Below are positions 7,671 through 16,033 of a stretch of DNA of 32,488 nucleotides, piece by piece. A program made the translations under genes and the position numbers. The first letter of the stretch is position 1; every line of letters starts with the position of its first letter. The stretch spans positions 1-32,488 of the forward strand of contig WRCO01000012.1 of assembly GCA_009783855.1 (NCBI GenBank), read 5' to 3'. The notes below the pieces were generated by a model. The model was not told the DNA's origin and searched no databases. It saw only the letters and a list, made by a program, of their open reading frames with translations. The stretch comes from Alphaproteobacteria bacterium (GTDB taxonomy: Bacteria > Pseudomonadota > Alphaproteobacteria > Rs-D84).

Positions 7671-8665
7671 ATCATCCGTGTGATAATTTTAAGCAAACGC
7701 ACATGCCCGTTCATGAACAGGCGAAGATACGCGCGGGATTTGATGTTAAGGTATTCCGGGCGGAACACGGGCGTGTCGATGATTTGACCAAGCACTTCGC
7801 GGCTGCGCTCTATATGCTGGTTTTTGCGGACGACGTTGCGCACCAATGTTTTGTACATGCGTCTTGTCTCTTTGCGATATATGTATTCGCACCATTCGGA
7901 CCGGCGGCATTTTCTTGAAAACGCTGCAAGAATCGGCATTCCGTAAATAAACCGTTCGACAAGCGAAATCGGCATGACTTTTTTGTTAAGCGTGGTGCTT
8001 ATCGCGCTTCGCCTGTGCAAATATTTGATTGCGTTCGATTGGACATAGTTTCTTACGCGGTCGATGGCTTCCAACATGAACACATTGTCTTCGCCGCCGG
8101 CGCGAAGGTCTTTGGGAAAACGGATTCCCTTTATGGCGGTCGCGCGGAACATGCAAAGCCAGACCCAGCACCATGTATCGTTGCGCCGTTGTTTCCTGTC
8201 ATTCTTTATGAACGCGATATGCGGGTTTTCCGCATAGAATTCAACCCGCGGCCTTGGGTTGAAGAATTTTCCGGCGCTGGCAAGTTGGAATTTTTCCGGA
8301 ATCTTTGTACAGCGGACGCGCACCATGTCGGCGTTATACGCATCGGCAAGACGCATGAAATGCTCAAGCGCGCCGGGGGTAAGCAAATCGTCGTGGTCCA
8401 AAAACGCGATGAATTCGCCGCGCGCCGCGTCAAGTCCGGCATTCCGCGCCGACGACACGCCGCCGTTCGATTGGTTTACAAGCACGAATCTTTTGTCGTG
8501 CTTTACGAATTCCGCGATAACGGATTCCGACCCGTCCGTCGAACCGTCGTTCACGCATACGCATTCCCAATCGGTGTAGGTCTGGTTTTTCACGGATTCC
8601 AACGCGTCGGCAAGATATTTGCCCGCATTGTAAACGGGAAGTATGATAGAGATTTTAGGAGTCAT
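7667..8665 (-). CDS. Family 2 glycosyltransferase
   Basis: 332 residues, GT-A fold. It starts ISIILPVYNAGKYLADALES and has NDGSTDGS, a GGVSSARNAGLDAARGEFIAFLDHDD stretch with the DxD-like metal/nucleotide-sugar site, and a WVWLCMFRA segment. It probably transfers a sugar from a nucleotide-sugar to a surface glycan at the inner face of the membrane. ATG 8665 is preferred over 8698: AAAGG lies 6-7 nt before it, and the family N-terminus starts there. It overlaps the Stealth gene by 4 bp and follows the histidine kinase by 29 bp, which suggests that the glycan genes are co-transcribed with the two-component system. Confidence 0.9.
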   Translation of the reverse strand: MTPKISIILPVYNAGKYLADALESVKNQTYTDWECVCVNDGSTDGSESVIAEFVKHDKRFVLVNQSNGGVSSARNAGLDAARGEFIAFLDHDDLLTPGALEHFMRLADAYNADMVRVRCTKIPEKFQLASAGKFFNPRPRVEFYAENPHIAFIKNDRKQRRNDTWCWVWLCMFRATAIKGIRFPKDLRAGGEDNVFMLEAIDRVRNYVQSNAIKYLHRRSAISTTLNKKVMPISLVERFIYGMPILAAFSRKCRRSEWCEYIYRKETRRMYKTLVRNVVRKNQHIERSREVLGQIIDTPVFRPEYLNIKSRAYLRLFMNGHVRLLKIITRMI

Positions 8666-8694
8666 TTTTATACCTTTGAGTTTATTCTCTCTCC

Positions 8695-9969
8695 TCAAAT
8701 AGGTAGAATCACGCGCACGCGAAGCCCGCCAAGCGGTGAATCTTCAAGCAGTATCTGTCCGCCGTGGTTTTCGATGGCAGTCTGGGCGATGGAAAGGCCC
8801 AATCCCGTGCCGCCGGTGCTTTCGCTTCGCGATTCATCAAGGCGCACGAACGGCCGCATCGCATCCGCGCGGCGGTCAACCGGGATGCCGCGGCCGTCGT
8901 CGTCTATTGTAATTTCGATTTGTTCCGGCAAATCGGTTTCCGTAATTTCGATTTTTGATTTCGCATGCCGCGCGGCGTTTTCGATTATATTCTGGAACGC
9001 TCTTGCAAGCGCCGTCGGCCGGGCGTAAAAGTCCGACGGCACATCCGGGAAATTCGTGATGATTTCCTTGTCCGGCGCCGCATCCCGCGCAAGACGCAAA
9101 AGAATCGGCGGCATGGATATTTCTTCTTCGACTTCGGAAATTTCGCCGCGCGCGAACGCAAGGTATCCGTTCACCATGTCGGCAAGGCGGTCAATATCGT
9201 GCAAAAGATTTTCGCGCGATGCGGAATTCGTCTCAACGGCAAGCCGCATGCGGGTAAGCGGCGTTTTCAAATCATGCGACACGGCGTTAAGCATATCCGT
9301 GCGCGTGCGATTGTATCTGTTAAGGCGCTCTTTCATTGTAATAAGCGCGTGCGCCGCTTCGCGGATTTCTTTGGACCCGGACGGCTTGAATCCCGGCGCG
9401 TCAAGCCCGCGGCCAAACATATGCGCCGCCGCCGCGATTTTCTTTATGGACCGGACGTGAAGTACGACAAGCGGCGCAATAAGAATGCAGACAATAAGCA
9501 CCGCCGCAAAAAGCCAGATGATAAATACTTCCGTCGATGTTGAATACACGCGGCGCAAAGATGTCGCGAATGTCACGATTTCGCCGCTGCGCGGCACGTC
9601 TATGAATACAAGGCGGTTGGCACGGTCCATGAAAACGGACACCGGCGCGCTTATCCGCGCATTAAGGTTTGTCGCAAGCTTTTCGACTTCGCGCGAATTA
9701 TTGTCGTTGCGCGCCGGGCGGTTCAGCCTTTCATGAATTGAAAGGTTAATCCTTACGTCGCGCGCCATCGCCGTCGCCATTTCCGGGTCGTCGTCCAAAA
9801 GTCTTAACATCGTCACGACTTCGCCGGTAAGCGCCCCGGCCATAGTTTCATGCACGCGCCGCCAATGATTGCCGAAGAACGCCTGGGCTATAATCAGTTG
9901 TGAAATCACAAGCGGCACCAATATCATAAGGATGGTGCGCCAAAGAAAAGAACGTGGGAAGATTGTCAT
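8695..9969 (-). CDS. EnvZ-like sensor histidine kinase
   Basis: 424 residues. Transmembrane helix 1 (about 10-30), a periplasmic sensor region of about 115 residues, transmembrane helix 2 (about 148-170), then a HAMP linker. The DHp domain has the H-box VSHDLKTPLTRMRLAVE. The HATPase domain has the N-box NIIENAARHA, G1 DDDGRGIP and G2 GGTGLGLSIAQ. All catalytic motifs are intact. A GGAG Shine-Dalgarno 8 nt before the ATG lies at the edge of a heptamer repeat. The partner response regulator is upstream, 90 bp away across that repeat. Overall layout is EnvZ-like; the signal is unknown. Confidence 0.93.
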   Translation of the reverse strand: MTIFPRSFLWRTILMILVPLVISQLIIAQAFFGNHWRRVHETMAGALTGEVVTMLRLLDDDPEMATAMARDVRINLSIHERLNRPARNDNNSREVEKLATNLNARISAPVSVFMDRANRLVFIDVPRSGEIVTFATSLRRVYSTSTEVFIIWLFAAVLIVCILIAPLVVLHVRSIKKIAAAAHMFGRGLDAPGFKPSGSKEIREAAHALITMKERLNRYNRTRTDMLNAVSHDLKTPLTRMRLAVETNSASRENLLHDIDRLADMVNGYLAFARGEISEVEEEISMPPILLRLARDAAPDKEIITNFPDVPSDFYARPTALARAFQNIIENAARHAKSKIEITETDLPEQIEITIDDDGRGIPVDRRADAMRPFVRLDESRSESTGGTGLGLSIAQTAIENHGGQILLEDSPLGGLRVRVILPI

Positions 9970-9978
9970 TAAAAACTC

Positions 9979-10087
9979 CGTGTTTCGTGCTGGCTGCCCG
10001 TGCCGGTGCTTCGTGATTTGCTTATTGCGGGAATTATTTCCGCAAATTCACACCACCAATCACCCGCACGAGCCACCGGTCACCAAT
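9979..10087. repeat. Heptamer inverted-pair element C
   Basis: Left part 9979-10019 is GTG-phased heptamers, right part 10047-10087 is CAC-phased heptamers, imperfectly inverted. Between them is a small hairpin (TTGCGG...CCGCAA). The element sits between response regulator and kinase and runs into the 3' end of the response regulator gene, where it encodes the last residues (VTGGSCG) and the stop codon. Confidence 0.65.
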
Positions 10088-10683
10088 TTATATCCCTTGC
10101 CCCTCACGGTGATTATATCAAGCCCGGGCAGGGGTGCAAGTAATTTTTCGCGCAATCTTTTGGCGACCATGGGCGGGGCCGCGGCATGATTTCCAACAGG
10201 CGAGACAAGCTGTAAAAGGAATTCTTTTTCCGCCGCCGACAATTCCAACAACTGATTCTTTATAAAAAATTCTCCATTTTCAATGCTTAATCCCTTGGGC
10301 ATTGCGGGCGCGGCCACGCCTTTGCGCCGCGTAACGGCGGAAAGGCGCAATGATAATTCCTTTAAGCTGAACGGTTTTGCAAGATAATCGTCCGCCCCGC
10401 CGGAAAGTCCCGCAACAGTATTTTCCGTCCCGCCAAGCGCGGTAAGCATGATGACCGGCGTATCCATCCCGCGCGCGCGCATGTGGCCAAGGGCGGTAAG
10501 CCCGTCCGTGCCCGGCATCATCCGGTCAAGAACTATGGCGTCGAAAGTCATTTTATCCAGAATCTGAAAAGCGTGTTCGGCGTTTTCCGCGCCCACGACG
10601 GCAAAGCCTTCGCCGCGAAGCCCCTTGGCAAGCGTTTCACGCAGGGCGGTATCGTCGTCGATGATAAGGATTGTCTTTTGCAT
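10060..10683 (-). CDS. OmpR-type response regulator with shortened winged helix
   Basis: 207 residues from ATG 10683 (MQKTILIIDDD). The GTG start at 10737 would translate heptamer repeat and is rejected. The receiver domain is complete: acidic pocket DDD (9-11), phospho-acceptor D53 (VLDRMMPG), MLTALG and LAKPF. The C-terminal domain begins as an OmpR_C winged helix (LSAAEKEFLLQLV) and ends as one (DIITVRGKGYKLV). The middle is only NHAAAPPMVAKRLREKLL, so roughly 17 residues are missing where family members have helix alpha-2 and the start of the recognition helix. No Shine-Dalgarno is visible; the leader is repeat. It is paired with the histidine kinase downstream. Confidence 0.88.
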   Translation of the reverse strand: MQKTILIIDDDTALRETLAKGLRGEGFAVVGAENAEHAFQILDKMTFDAIVLDRMMPGTDGLTALGHMRARGMDTPVIMLTALGGTENTVAGLSGGADDYLAKPFSLKELSLRLSAVTRRKGVAAPAMPKGLSIENGEFFIKNQLLELSAAEKEFLLQLVSPVGNHAAAPPMVAKRLREKLLAPLPGLDIITVRGKGYKLVTGGSCG

Positions 10684-10773
10684 TTCGTGGTTCGTGCTGG
10701 TGGTTCGAATTTTGAATTTTATGACCGCAATGCCCACAGATTCATACTATGAACCACCGGCACGAACCACGAT
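10684..10773. repeat. Heptamer inverted-pair element D
   Basis: Left arm (10684-10711) and right arm (10746-10773) are each four heptamers. Over 23 bp (10685-10707 against 10750-10772) the arms are complementary at 21 positions, so this is the best-conserved inverted pair in the window. It fills the whole gap between the response regulator ATG and the stop codon of the upstream secreted-protein gene. Confidence 0.85.
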
Positions 10774-11697
10774 TTACCTTGGCGCCGGCTCCACCGCATA
10801 TTCGCCCGGGCGTATTGTCGTCGCCCCGCCTCTGCCTTCCATGGGATTATTCATGTTGTGGTTCATGCGGACCCCGCGATTAACGTGTTCAAGCCGGAAA
10901 AGAGCATACCCCGTCCCACCGCCCATCGCCGGCCCCTGAAGCCCAAGCGAATAATACCCGCCAAGAATCCCGTAATCCAAATCTATATAGTCGATATTAT
11001 ATATTATCGAAACATTGGTAAATCCGTCGGTCGTCATCCCGCACGCGAATTCGCGCGATACAAGCGTCGATTGGGAATTCACCGGCACGACGACATCGGT
11101 CACGGTCGGCGCGCACCGGACGGGCACTCCGTTGATAAGAAGCGAATAATGCATGCCGATGGTCGCCTTGGAAAGTCCGGTGGACAGCGTAACCTGGTCT
11201 ATGCTTGCGTTCGGTATTTTGACCATCGCGTTCGCGACACCGGCGCGCACGGGGAACGATATGCCGGATTGTATGCACGCGCGCGTGAACGGGTCTGCTT
11301 CGCATATATGCATGCGGGTGTGCGCGTTCATCATGAACATATTCGCGACGGAATTGAAAAGGAACGTGCGCGTGATGCGGTCGTTAAGCTTTGTGCATCC
11401 GAAATCGCGGCACACGACGGTCGGGCGTTCCGCGAATCCTATGCGCGCGCCGGGGTTGCTGTTTGCCTCGGCCTGTCTTGCGTTTTGTATATTCATGTCG
11501 TAATTAAGCGAATCCGTGCGTTGCATAAACACGTGTTCCGGAACGAAATTCACATCGTTCGGATGCGCGAAAAAAGATTTCACCGGCGTTTCGGTGTATA
11601 CGACATGCTGGAACGTTTCCTGTTGCCGGCGCGCGCTTGCGACCATCGGCAAAAGCAGGGCGCACAGCACGGCTATCAGAAATGATTTGCGGTTCAT
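10774..11697 (-). CDS. Secreted protein of unknown function
   Basis: 307 residues from ATG 11697 (MNRKSFLIAVLCALLLPMVASA), a clear Sec signal peptide cut after ASA. The longer track start lacks a Shine-Dalgarno, while GAGGGG lies before 11697. The mature protein is beta-rich with about five Cys (VCRDFGC, HICEADPFTRAC, RCAP, FACG) and phrases such as FSVANMFMMN-type aromatic segments; the C-terminus is Gly/Met/Asn rich. Probably periplasmic, surface or outer-membrane associated. Its stop directly abuts heptamer element D, after which the two-component genes follow on the same strand. No family recognised. Confidence 0.78.
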   Translation of the reverse strand: MNRKSFLIAVLCALLLPMVASARRQQETFQHVVYTETPVKSFFAHPNDVNFVPEHVFMQRTDSLNYDMNIQNARQAEANSNPGARIGFAERPTVVCRDFGCTKLNDRITRTFLFNSVANMFMMNAHTRMHICEADPFTRACIQSGISFPVRAGVANAMVKIPNASIDQVTLSTGLSKATIGMHYSLLINGVPVRCAPTVTDVVVPVNSQSTLVSREFACGMTTDGFTNVSIIYNIDYIDLDYGILGGYYSLGLQGPAMGGGTGYALFRLEHVNRGVRMNHNMNNPMEGRGGATTIRPGEYAVEPAPR

Positions 11698-11772
11698 AAG
11701 ACCCCTCTCTTTCTTTATATATGCGGAATCATAGAATAATTTCGCCCTCCAGGGCAAGAAGAAAATCCAACC

Positions 11773-11869
11773 GACAACTGACAACCAACAGCTGACAACT
11801 TTTATGTTGAAATTTGACCATCGAGTGTTGTATAAGATACTATCAGTTGTTAGCTGTCAGTTGTCAGTT
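11773..11869. repeat. Heptamer inverted-pair element E
   Basis: Left arm 11773-11800 is exactly four heptamers (GACAACT, GACAACC and so on). Right arm 11842-11869 is four heptamers of the inverse word (GTCAGTT repeated). The heptamer word differs from the GTG family of elements A-D, but the 28-bp arm length is the same. The 41-bp spacer holds the promoter of the following operon. Confidence 0.85.
11807..11836 (+). promoter_or_regulatory. Promoter of the hydrolase-ruvB-tol operon
   Basis: TTGAAA (11807-11812), 18 bp, TATAAG (11831-11836), located in the spacer of heptamer element E. The right heptamer arm would then be the 5' leader. An alternative -35 is TTGACC at 11815. Confidence 0.5.
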
Positions 11870-11888
11870 GCGACGATAAGGAGCATAC

Positions 11889-12548
11889 ATGGTTGACGTA
11901 ATGATTCCCGGCGAAGCCGGCAAACTGCATGCGGTATATCACAAAGCGCCGGGGGACGCCGCGCCGCTTGCCGTCATATTATCGGGCAATCCGCGCGCCG
12001 GATTCCACATGAACGACCGGATTTCGTACGCGCTGTTCCGCGCTTATATGGACATCGGGTTTTCGGTTCTGCGCTTTAATTACCGCGGCGTCGGCGATTC
12101 CATGGGGACGCTTGGCACCACTGCGGACAATATGATAGACATCGCGGCGGTTATCGACTGGATACAAAACCAAAACGAAGACAGCGATAAAATATGGCTT
12201 GCCGGAAATCATGTCGGCGCGTGGTACGTGCTGCAGGCGATGATGAGAAGGCCCGAAGTTTCCGGATTCACGCTTGTCTCGCCGGATTATGCGGTGACGG
12301 ATTTTTCATTCCTTTCGCCGCGCCCGAACCGCGGGCTGCTTTTACAGGGCGCGCTGGAAGACGACAATGCGGCGGCATTCCGGCATCATGTCACGCACCT
12401 GTTGAAAAAACAGGCCCAGATAATTTTGGAAACCATCTTCATCAAAAACGCGGACGCGAAATACGGCAGCGCGGCGGAATTAAAACAATTGTATAACGAC
12501 GTAAAGGCGTACGTCGGCCGCGAAAACGCGGAAACAAAGTTGTTATGA
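11889..12548 (+). CDS. Alpha/beta-hydrolase-fold protein, nucleophile replaced
   Basis: 219 residues, similar to the COG2945-type alpha/beta hydrolases: oxyanion-side segment [12 protein letters not shown], then the [13 protein letters not shown] block (61-73) and IDWIQ. The nucleophile elbow normally reads GFSFG; here it is AGNHVGAW, with His108 where the catalytic Ser should be. A late catalytic His is not obvious either. It may be inactive as a hydrolase and act as a binding or scaffold protein. AAGGAG precedes ATG 11889. The stop overlaps the ruvB start by 4 bp (ATGA). Confidence 0.85.
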   Translation: MVDVMIPGEAGKLHAVYHKAPGDAAPLAVILSGNPRAGFHMNDRISYALFRAYMDIGFSVLRFNYRGVGDSMGTLGTTADNMIDIAAVIDWIQNQNEDSDKIWLAGNHVGAWYVLQAMMRRPEVSGFTLVSPDYAVTDFSFLSPRPNRGLLLQGALEDDNAAAFRHHVTHLLKKQAQIILETIFIKNADAKYGSAAELKQLYNDVKAYVGRENAETKLL

Positions 12549-13558
12549 CGAAACAAAACGAACGCTTTATCGACCCGAATATACCAGACGATTTTGGCAA
12601 CACAATCAGGCCGAAACGTTTGGGCGACTTTGTCGGCCAGGAAGGCCTGAAACAAAACTTGTCTGTATTTATAAGCGGCGCGAAAAACAGGGGCGAGGCA
12701 ATGGACCACGTGTTGCTGTACGGTCCGCCGGGACTTGGCAAGACGACATTGGCGCATATTGTTGCGAACGAACTTGGCACGAATTTTCGCGCGACGGCGG
12801 CGCCGATGCTTACCAAACAGGGGGATTTGGCGGCGATTCTGACGGCGCTTGAGCCGCACGATGTCCTGTTCATCGACGAAATCCACAGGCTTCCGACGGC
12901 AATCGAAGAAGTCCTTTACAGCGCGATGGAAGACTTCAAACTGGACATCATGCTTGGCGAAGGGCCGTCGGCAAAAAGCGTGCGCATTGATTTGCCGCCG
13001 TTCACGCTTGTCGGCGCGACGACCCGCACCGGGCTTTTGTCGAATCCTTTGCGCGACCGGTTTGGGATTGATTTGCGCCTTAATTTCTATTCGGCCGCGG
13101 ACCTTGCGCAAATTATTTCACGAAGCGCGAACATATTGGGCATTCCGATAGAGCAATCGGCGGCGTTGACATTGGCGGGCAGCAGCCGCGGCACGCCGCG
13201 TATTGCCAACCGCCTGTTAAAACGCGCGCGGGATTTCGCTGCGGCGCCCCACGCCTCACGCCTTACGCCTCACGAAACGCCAATCACCGAACCCATCATC
13301 AAAACTACATTGCAACAGCTTGGCATCGACCAAATCGGCCTTGACGCAATCGACCGCGAATATTTGGGCGCGATTGTAAAGCATTACGCGGGCGGCCCGG
13401 TTGGCATTGAAAACCTGTCCGCGGTCTTGTCGGAACCGGCCGATACAATCGAAGACGTCATCGAACCATACCTGATGCAGCAGGGTTTTATACAACGCAC
13501 GCCGCGCGGCCGCATGATTACCGACGCGGGATACAGTCATCTGGGGTTGGAAAAATGA
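12545..13558 (+). CDS. ruvB: Holliday junction branch-migration ATPase RuvB
   Basis: 337 residues. RuvB is the hexameric AAA+ motor that drives branch migration with RuvA. Visible: N-terminal [11 protein letters not shown], Walker [14 protein letters not shown], Walker [12 protein letters not shown], sensor [18 protein letters not shown], arginine-finger region, and the C-terminal winged helix ([25 protein letters not shown]). The segment [22 protein letters not shown] (residues about 230-250) carries a loop encoded by a 28-bp heptamer repeat; relatives have a short different linker here. It overlaps the hydrolase upstream and the nudix gene downstream by 4 bp each. ruvA and ruvC are not in the window. 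Confidence 0.97.
   Translation: MTKQNERFIDPNIPDDFGNTIRPKRLGDFVGQEGLKQNLSVFISGAKNRGEAMDHVLLYGPPGLGKTTLAHIVANELGTNFRATAAPMLTKQGDLAAILTALEPHDVLFIDEIHRLPTAIEEVLYSAMEDFKLDIMLGEGPSAKSVRIDLPPFTLVGATTRTGLLSNPLRDRFGIDLRLNFYSAADLAQIISRSANILGIPIEQSAALTLAGSSRGTPRIANRLLKRARDFAAAPHASRLTPHETPITEPIIKTTLQQLGIDQIGLDAIDREYLGAIVKHYAGGPVGIENLSAVLSEPADTIEDVIEPYLMQQGFIQRTPRGRMITDAGYSHLGLEK
13246..13273 (+). repeat. Heptamer arm F inside ruvB
   Basis: Four heptamers in a row (GCCCCAC, GCCTCAC, GCCTTAC, GCCTCAC) within the ruvB coding sequence. It encodes about residues 234-243, at the junction between the lid region and the helix before the winged-helix domain. The reading frame is kept because flanking sequence compensates for the 28-bp length. 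No inverted partner was seen nearby. Confidence 0.7.
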
Positions 13559-13992
13559 TAAAAACCGCATCCGTATGGCTTATGAACGCGCGCGGCGAAT
13601 TTTTGTTGCAGCTTCGCGCGCCCAATGTGAAAAATCCGAACAAATGGGGGATGTCCGCAGGGGGCTGGATTGATGCGGGTGAATCGCCGGCGGATACCGT
13701 GAAACGGGAAACCATGGAAGAATTGGGTATTGATATTCCTGTGGGGCAATTTGTATTTCTTGGGGATTTTTTTAACACGGAAAACCCCGAACATCAAACG
13801 CATCCGCATATATATTTTGCCAAAGGCGATTGGGAAATTTCGGACATCAGGTTTCAGGAATCTGAAATCGCGGCGGTCAAATACGTATCATTGGCGGAAA
13901 TCAAAAAAATAATCGGCACATTTGTTTGCGCGATTCAGCCGCAGAAAATCACACTGCTTGAAGAATATTTATACAAGGAGCAATTAAATTGA
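13555..13992 (+). CDS. NUDIX hydrolase
   Basis: 145 residues. The Nudix box is complete: GWIDAGE, then REtmEELGI (G-x5-E-x7-RE-U-x-EE-x-G-U) at about residues 42-65, binding divalent metal and cleaving a nucleoside diphosphate-linked substrate. [14 protein letters not shown] resembles the isopentenyl-diphosphate isomerase/YfcD-like branch, but substrate cannot be told. It overlaps ruvB by 4 bp (ATGATAA) and its stop overlaps the TTG start of ybgC, so it is translationally coupled within the operon. Confidence 0.93.
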   Translation: MIKTASVWLMNARGEFLLQLRAPNVKNPNKWGMSAGGWIDAGESPADTVKRETMEELGIDIPVGQFVFLGDFFNTENPEHQTHPHIYFAKGDWEISDIRFQESEIAAVKYVSLAEIKKIIGTFVCAIQPQKITLLEEYLYKEQLN

Positions 13993-14363
13993 AATCCCAC
14001 AAATTCCCATTTACAATCGCATTCGCAGATACCGATGCCGCGGGCATAGTCTATCACGCACGATTCATAGAAATCGCGGAGCGGGCGCGAATGGACTGGT
14101 TCAAAAAAGAGATGCTTATCCATAGCGACGGCGGATTTATTATCAAAAAGCTGTCGGCGAAATACGATATCCCGCTGACCCTTATGGATGAAATCGTTGT
14201 CGAATCCTGTGCGACGCACGTCGGCGCGGCGTCCGCCGACATAGAACAGAAATTCTTGCGTAACGGCACTGTCTGTGCGATAGTCAACATTCGCGTCGCA
14301 TATGTGGGAATAAAAGACCTGAAGCCAAAGCGCATTCCGGCCGAATGGCTGAAACATTTTTAA
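13989..14363 (+). CDS. ybgC: YbgC-type acyl-CoA thioesterase (TTG start)
   Basis: 124 residues, hotdog fold. DTDAAGIVYHARF (14-26) holds the catalytic Asp of the 4HBT/YbgC family, followed by ERARMDWF. It hydrolyses short acyl-CoAs in the cytoplasm and is habitually encoded with the Tol-Pal genes. The start is TTG 13989, overlapping the nudix stop TGA; AAGGAG lies 8 nt before it and no better ATG exists. It precedes tolQ by 18 bp. Confidence 0.93.
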   Translation: MKSHKFPFTIAFADTDAAGIVYHARFIEIAERARMDWFKKEMLIHSDGGFIIKKLSAKYDIPLTLMDEIVVESCATHVGAASADIEQKFLRNGTVCAIVNIRVAYVGIKDLKPKRIPAEWLKHF

Positions 14364-14381
14364 TCAATAAAGGAAAAAACT

Positions 14382-14888
14382 ATGACAACAAACCACTTTT
14401 CATTTACGAATCTTTTTACGACCGATGCCGTGATTACGGCGACAAGCATCCTTCTTGTAATCGGAAGCATAATATCATGGGTGATTATAATCGAAAAAAT
14501 CCGGTTGTGGTGGGCGGAAAAACGCACCCCCGCACAGATAAGCCGCACCGACAATATGGATTTGATTGTCGACCGCATCATAAGGCCGTTCGACCGCAAC
14601 CTTTGGTTTCTTTCGATGGCGTCTGTCGTCGCGCCGTTCATCGGCCTGTTCGGAACGATTTGGGGCGTAATGATGGCATTCGGCGCAATCGGCGCAAAGC
14701 AATCCGCGAATATCGCCGTAATCGCGCCGGGTCTTGCGGCGGCGCTTGGCACGACGGCGCTTGGGCTTATTGTCGCGATTCCTGCGGCGATTGCGTACCA
14801 ATATTTTTCCAAAAAAGCGGACGCGCTGTATGACGAGCTTGACGACGCGCGAAAAGAAATAATATGCGGCTGTGAAAGGAAGAAATAA
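14382..14888 (+). CDS. tolQ: TolQ, unusually short
   Basis: 168 residues. TolQ/ExbB-type inner-membrane proton-channel subunit of Tol-Pal, which constricts the outer membrane at division. Transmembrane helix 1 (about 16-43), helix 2 (about 77-100, VVAPFIGLFGTIWGVMMAF) and helix 3 (about 118-145, PGLAAALGTTALGLIVAIPAAIAY) carry the family signature. The cytoplasmic loop between helices 1 and 2 has only about 35 residues, against roughly 100 in usual TolQ (about 230 residues in total). AAAGGAAA precedes the ATG. It touches tolR end to start. The plus-strand ORF 14345-14833 in another frame is a shadow. Confidence 0.93.
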   Translation: MTTNHFSFTNLFTTDAVITATSILLVIGSIISWVIIIEKIRLWWAEKRTPAQISRTDNMDLIVDRIIRPFDRNLWFLSMASVVAPFIGLFGTIWGVMMAFGAIGAKQSANIAVIAPGLAAALGTTALGLIVAIPAAIAYQYFSKKADALYDELDDARKEIICGCERKK

Positions 14889-15289
14889 TGTCACGAAGAA
14901 ACACAAGAAATTCGGATGCAAGTTTATCTCTGACACCGATGATTGACGTCATGACGGTTCTGCTTGCCGTGTTTATGGTGTCGATGCCGATGCTGACCAG
15001 CGGGATAGATTTGGATTTGCCGCAAGCGGGGGCAAGCGCGCTTACCGGCGACGACCGCGCGCTTCAGATAAGCGTCGACAGGGAAGGCAATTATTTCCTT
15101 GGCACGGACCGGCTTTCGCGCGAAGACGTCGTGCGGCGCGCGGTCGCGATGCGCGGAGAAAACCCACAGCTGTCGATAATGATTAACGGCGACCACAGCA
15201 CGTCGTACGGCGCGGTGATGCAGATGATGGGAGCGCTTAAAGACGCGGGCTTTGCGCGCGTGGGATTGCGAACGCGGTTGGAAAATTAA
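14888..15289 (+). CDS. tolR: TolR
   Basis: 133 residues, ExbD/TolR family. A short cytoplasmic N-terminus is followed by SLTPMIDVMTVLLAVFMVSMPML, whose Asp is the conserved proton-path residue in the single transmembrane helix. The periplasmic domain has LQISVDREGNYFLG and LSIMINGDHSTSYGAVMQMM. It works with TolQ as the motor. The GGAAG Shine-Dalgarno lies inside the tolQ 3' end. Confidence 0.95.
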   Translation: MSRRNTRNSDASLSLTPMIDVMTVLLAVFMVSMPMLTSGIDLDLPQAGASALTGDDRALQISVDREGNYFLGTDRLSREDVVRRAVAMRGENPQLSIMINGDHSTSYGAVMQMMGALKDAGFARVGLRTRLEN

Positions 15290-15301
15290 AAATTTATCCG
15301 C

Positions 15302-16033
15302 ATGGCTTTCGCCGCAGGCGATAAATCAAAAATGAATTCACGAAACGCATCTTCATTGGAAAACTTTTTCATTTCGCTTGCCGGGCACCTTGCGATTATT
15401 GCGATGCTTTTGACTTCGGTTGCGATTTTCGGCGACCCGCTTATACGGATTGTCGCACCCGATGCGATTCAGATTACGGAAATTGATTTATCACGAGTGG
15501 AAATCACGCGCGATGAAACGCATCTTCGCAACGTGGCCGCGCCGCCTCCGCCACCGGAACCAAGGCCGACGCCGCGCCCGCCCGCGCCCGACCCGGGCGA
15601 AACAGAGTCGGTCGCCGCGCATGTCGCGCCTCCGCCTCCGCCCGCAGAACGGCCGCGTCCCGCGCCGCCGCAAAGAACGACCATTACTGTCAACCGCGAA
15701 ACGACATCTTTGAACCGTACTATGACGGTGTCGGTCGTGGACGCATTGCGCGTGGCGATGACAAGATGCTGGCAATTCGATGCTTCCAGGCCCGGCGTCG
15801 CGGAAATCCGCGCGGTCGCGCATTTGGAAATGAATCCGAACGGCATGGTGCGGACATTGCGCTTTGAAACGGAATCGCGTGCGGACGACGACCCGGCGTT
15901 CGCGTACATAATTGAAACAATACGGACGGCGATTGGCGTGTGCCAGCCGTTCCGCATGCTGCCCGCGTCGGAATTTGAATCATGGCGGCGGATACGTTTG
16001 ACGTTTTACCCGGCTACCGGCGCAGTGCAATAG
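15302..16033 (+). CDS. tolA: Short TolA/TonB-like energy-transducing protein
   Basis: 243 residues (ATG 15302; the ATG at 15332 is also possible and has a slightly better upstream purine tract). One transmembrane helix (about 26-46), then a Pro-rich periplasmic linker (AAPPPPPEPRPTPRPP and a second block), then a C-terminal alpha/beta domain (150-243, VVDALRVAMTRCWQFDASRPG...AHLEMNPNGMVRTLRF) like the TolA C-terminus, including two Cys that could pair. The long Ala/Lys helical domain of classic TolA is absent and replaced by the Pro-rich linker, TonB-style. Position after tolR supports the call. tolB and pal do not follow. Confidence 0.85.
   Translation: MAFAAGDKSKMNSRNASSLENFFISLAGHLAIIAMLLTSVAIFGDPLIRIVAPDAIQITEIDLSRVEITRDETHLRNVAAPPPPPEPRPTPRPPAPDPGETESVAAHVAPPPPPAERPRPAPPQRTTITVNRETTSLNRTMTVSVVDALRVAMTRCWQFDASRPGVAEIRAVAHLEMNPNGMVRTLRFETESRADDDPAFAYIIETIRTAIGVCQPFRMLPASEFESWRRIRLTFYPATGAVQ

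Noticed and set aside
10684-10737. N-terminal extension of the response regulator from GTG 10737
   Set aside because: It would translate heptamer repeat and lacks a ribosome-binding site; MQKTILIIDDD is the normal receiver start.
14345-14833. 162-residue plus-strand ORF overlapping tolQ
   Set aside because: Out-of-frame shadow; very basic and without family features, whereas tolQ has a Shine-Dalgarno and transmembrane signatures.
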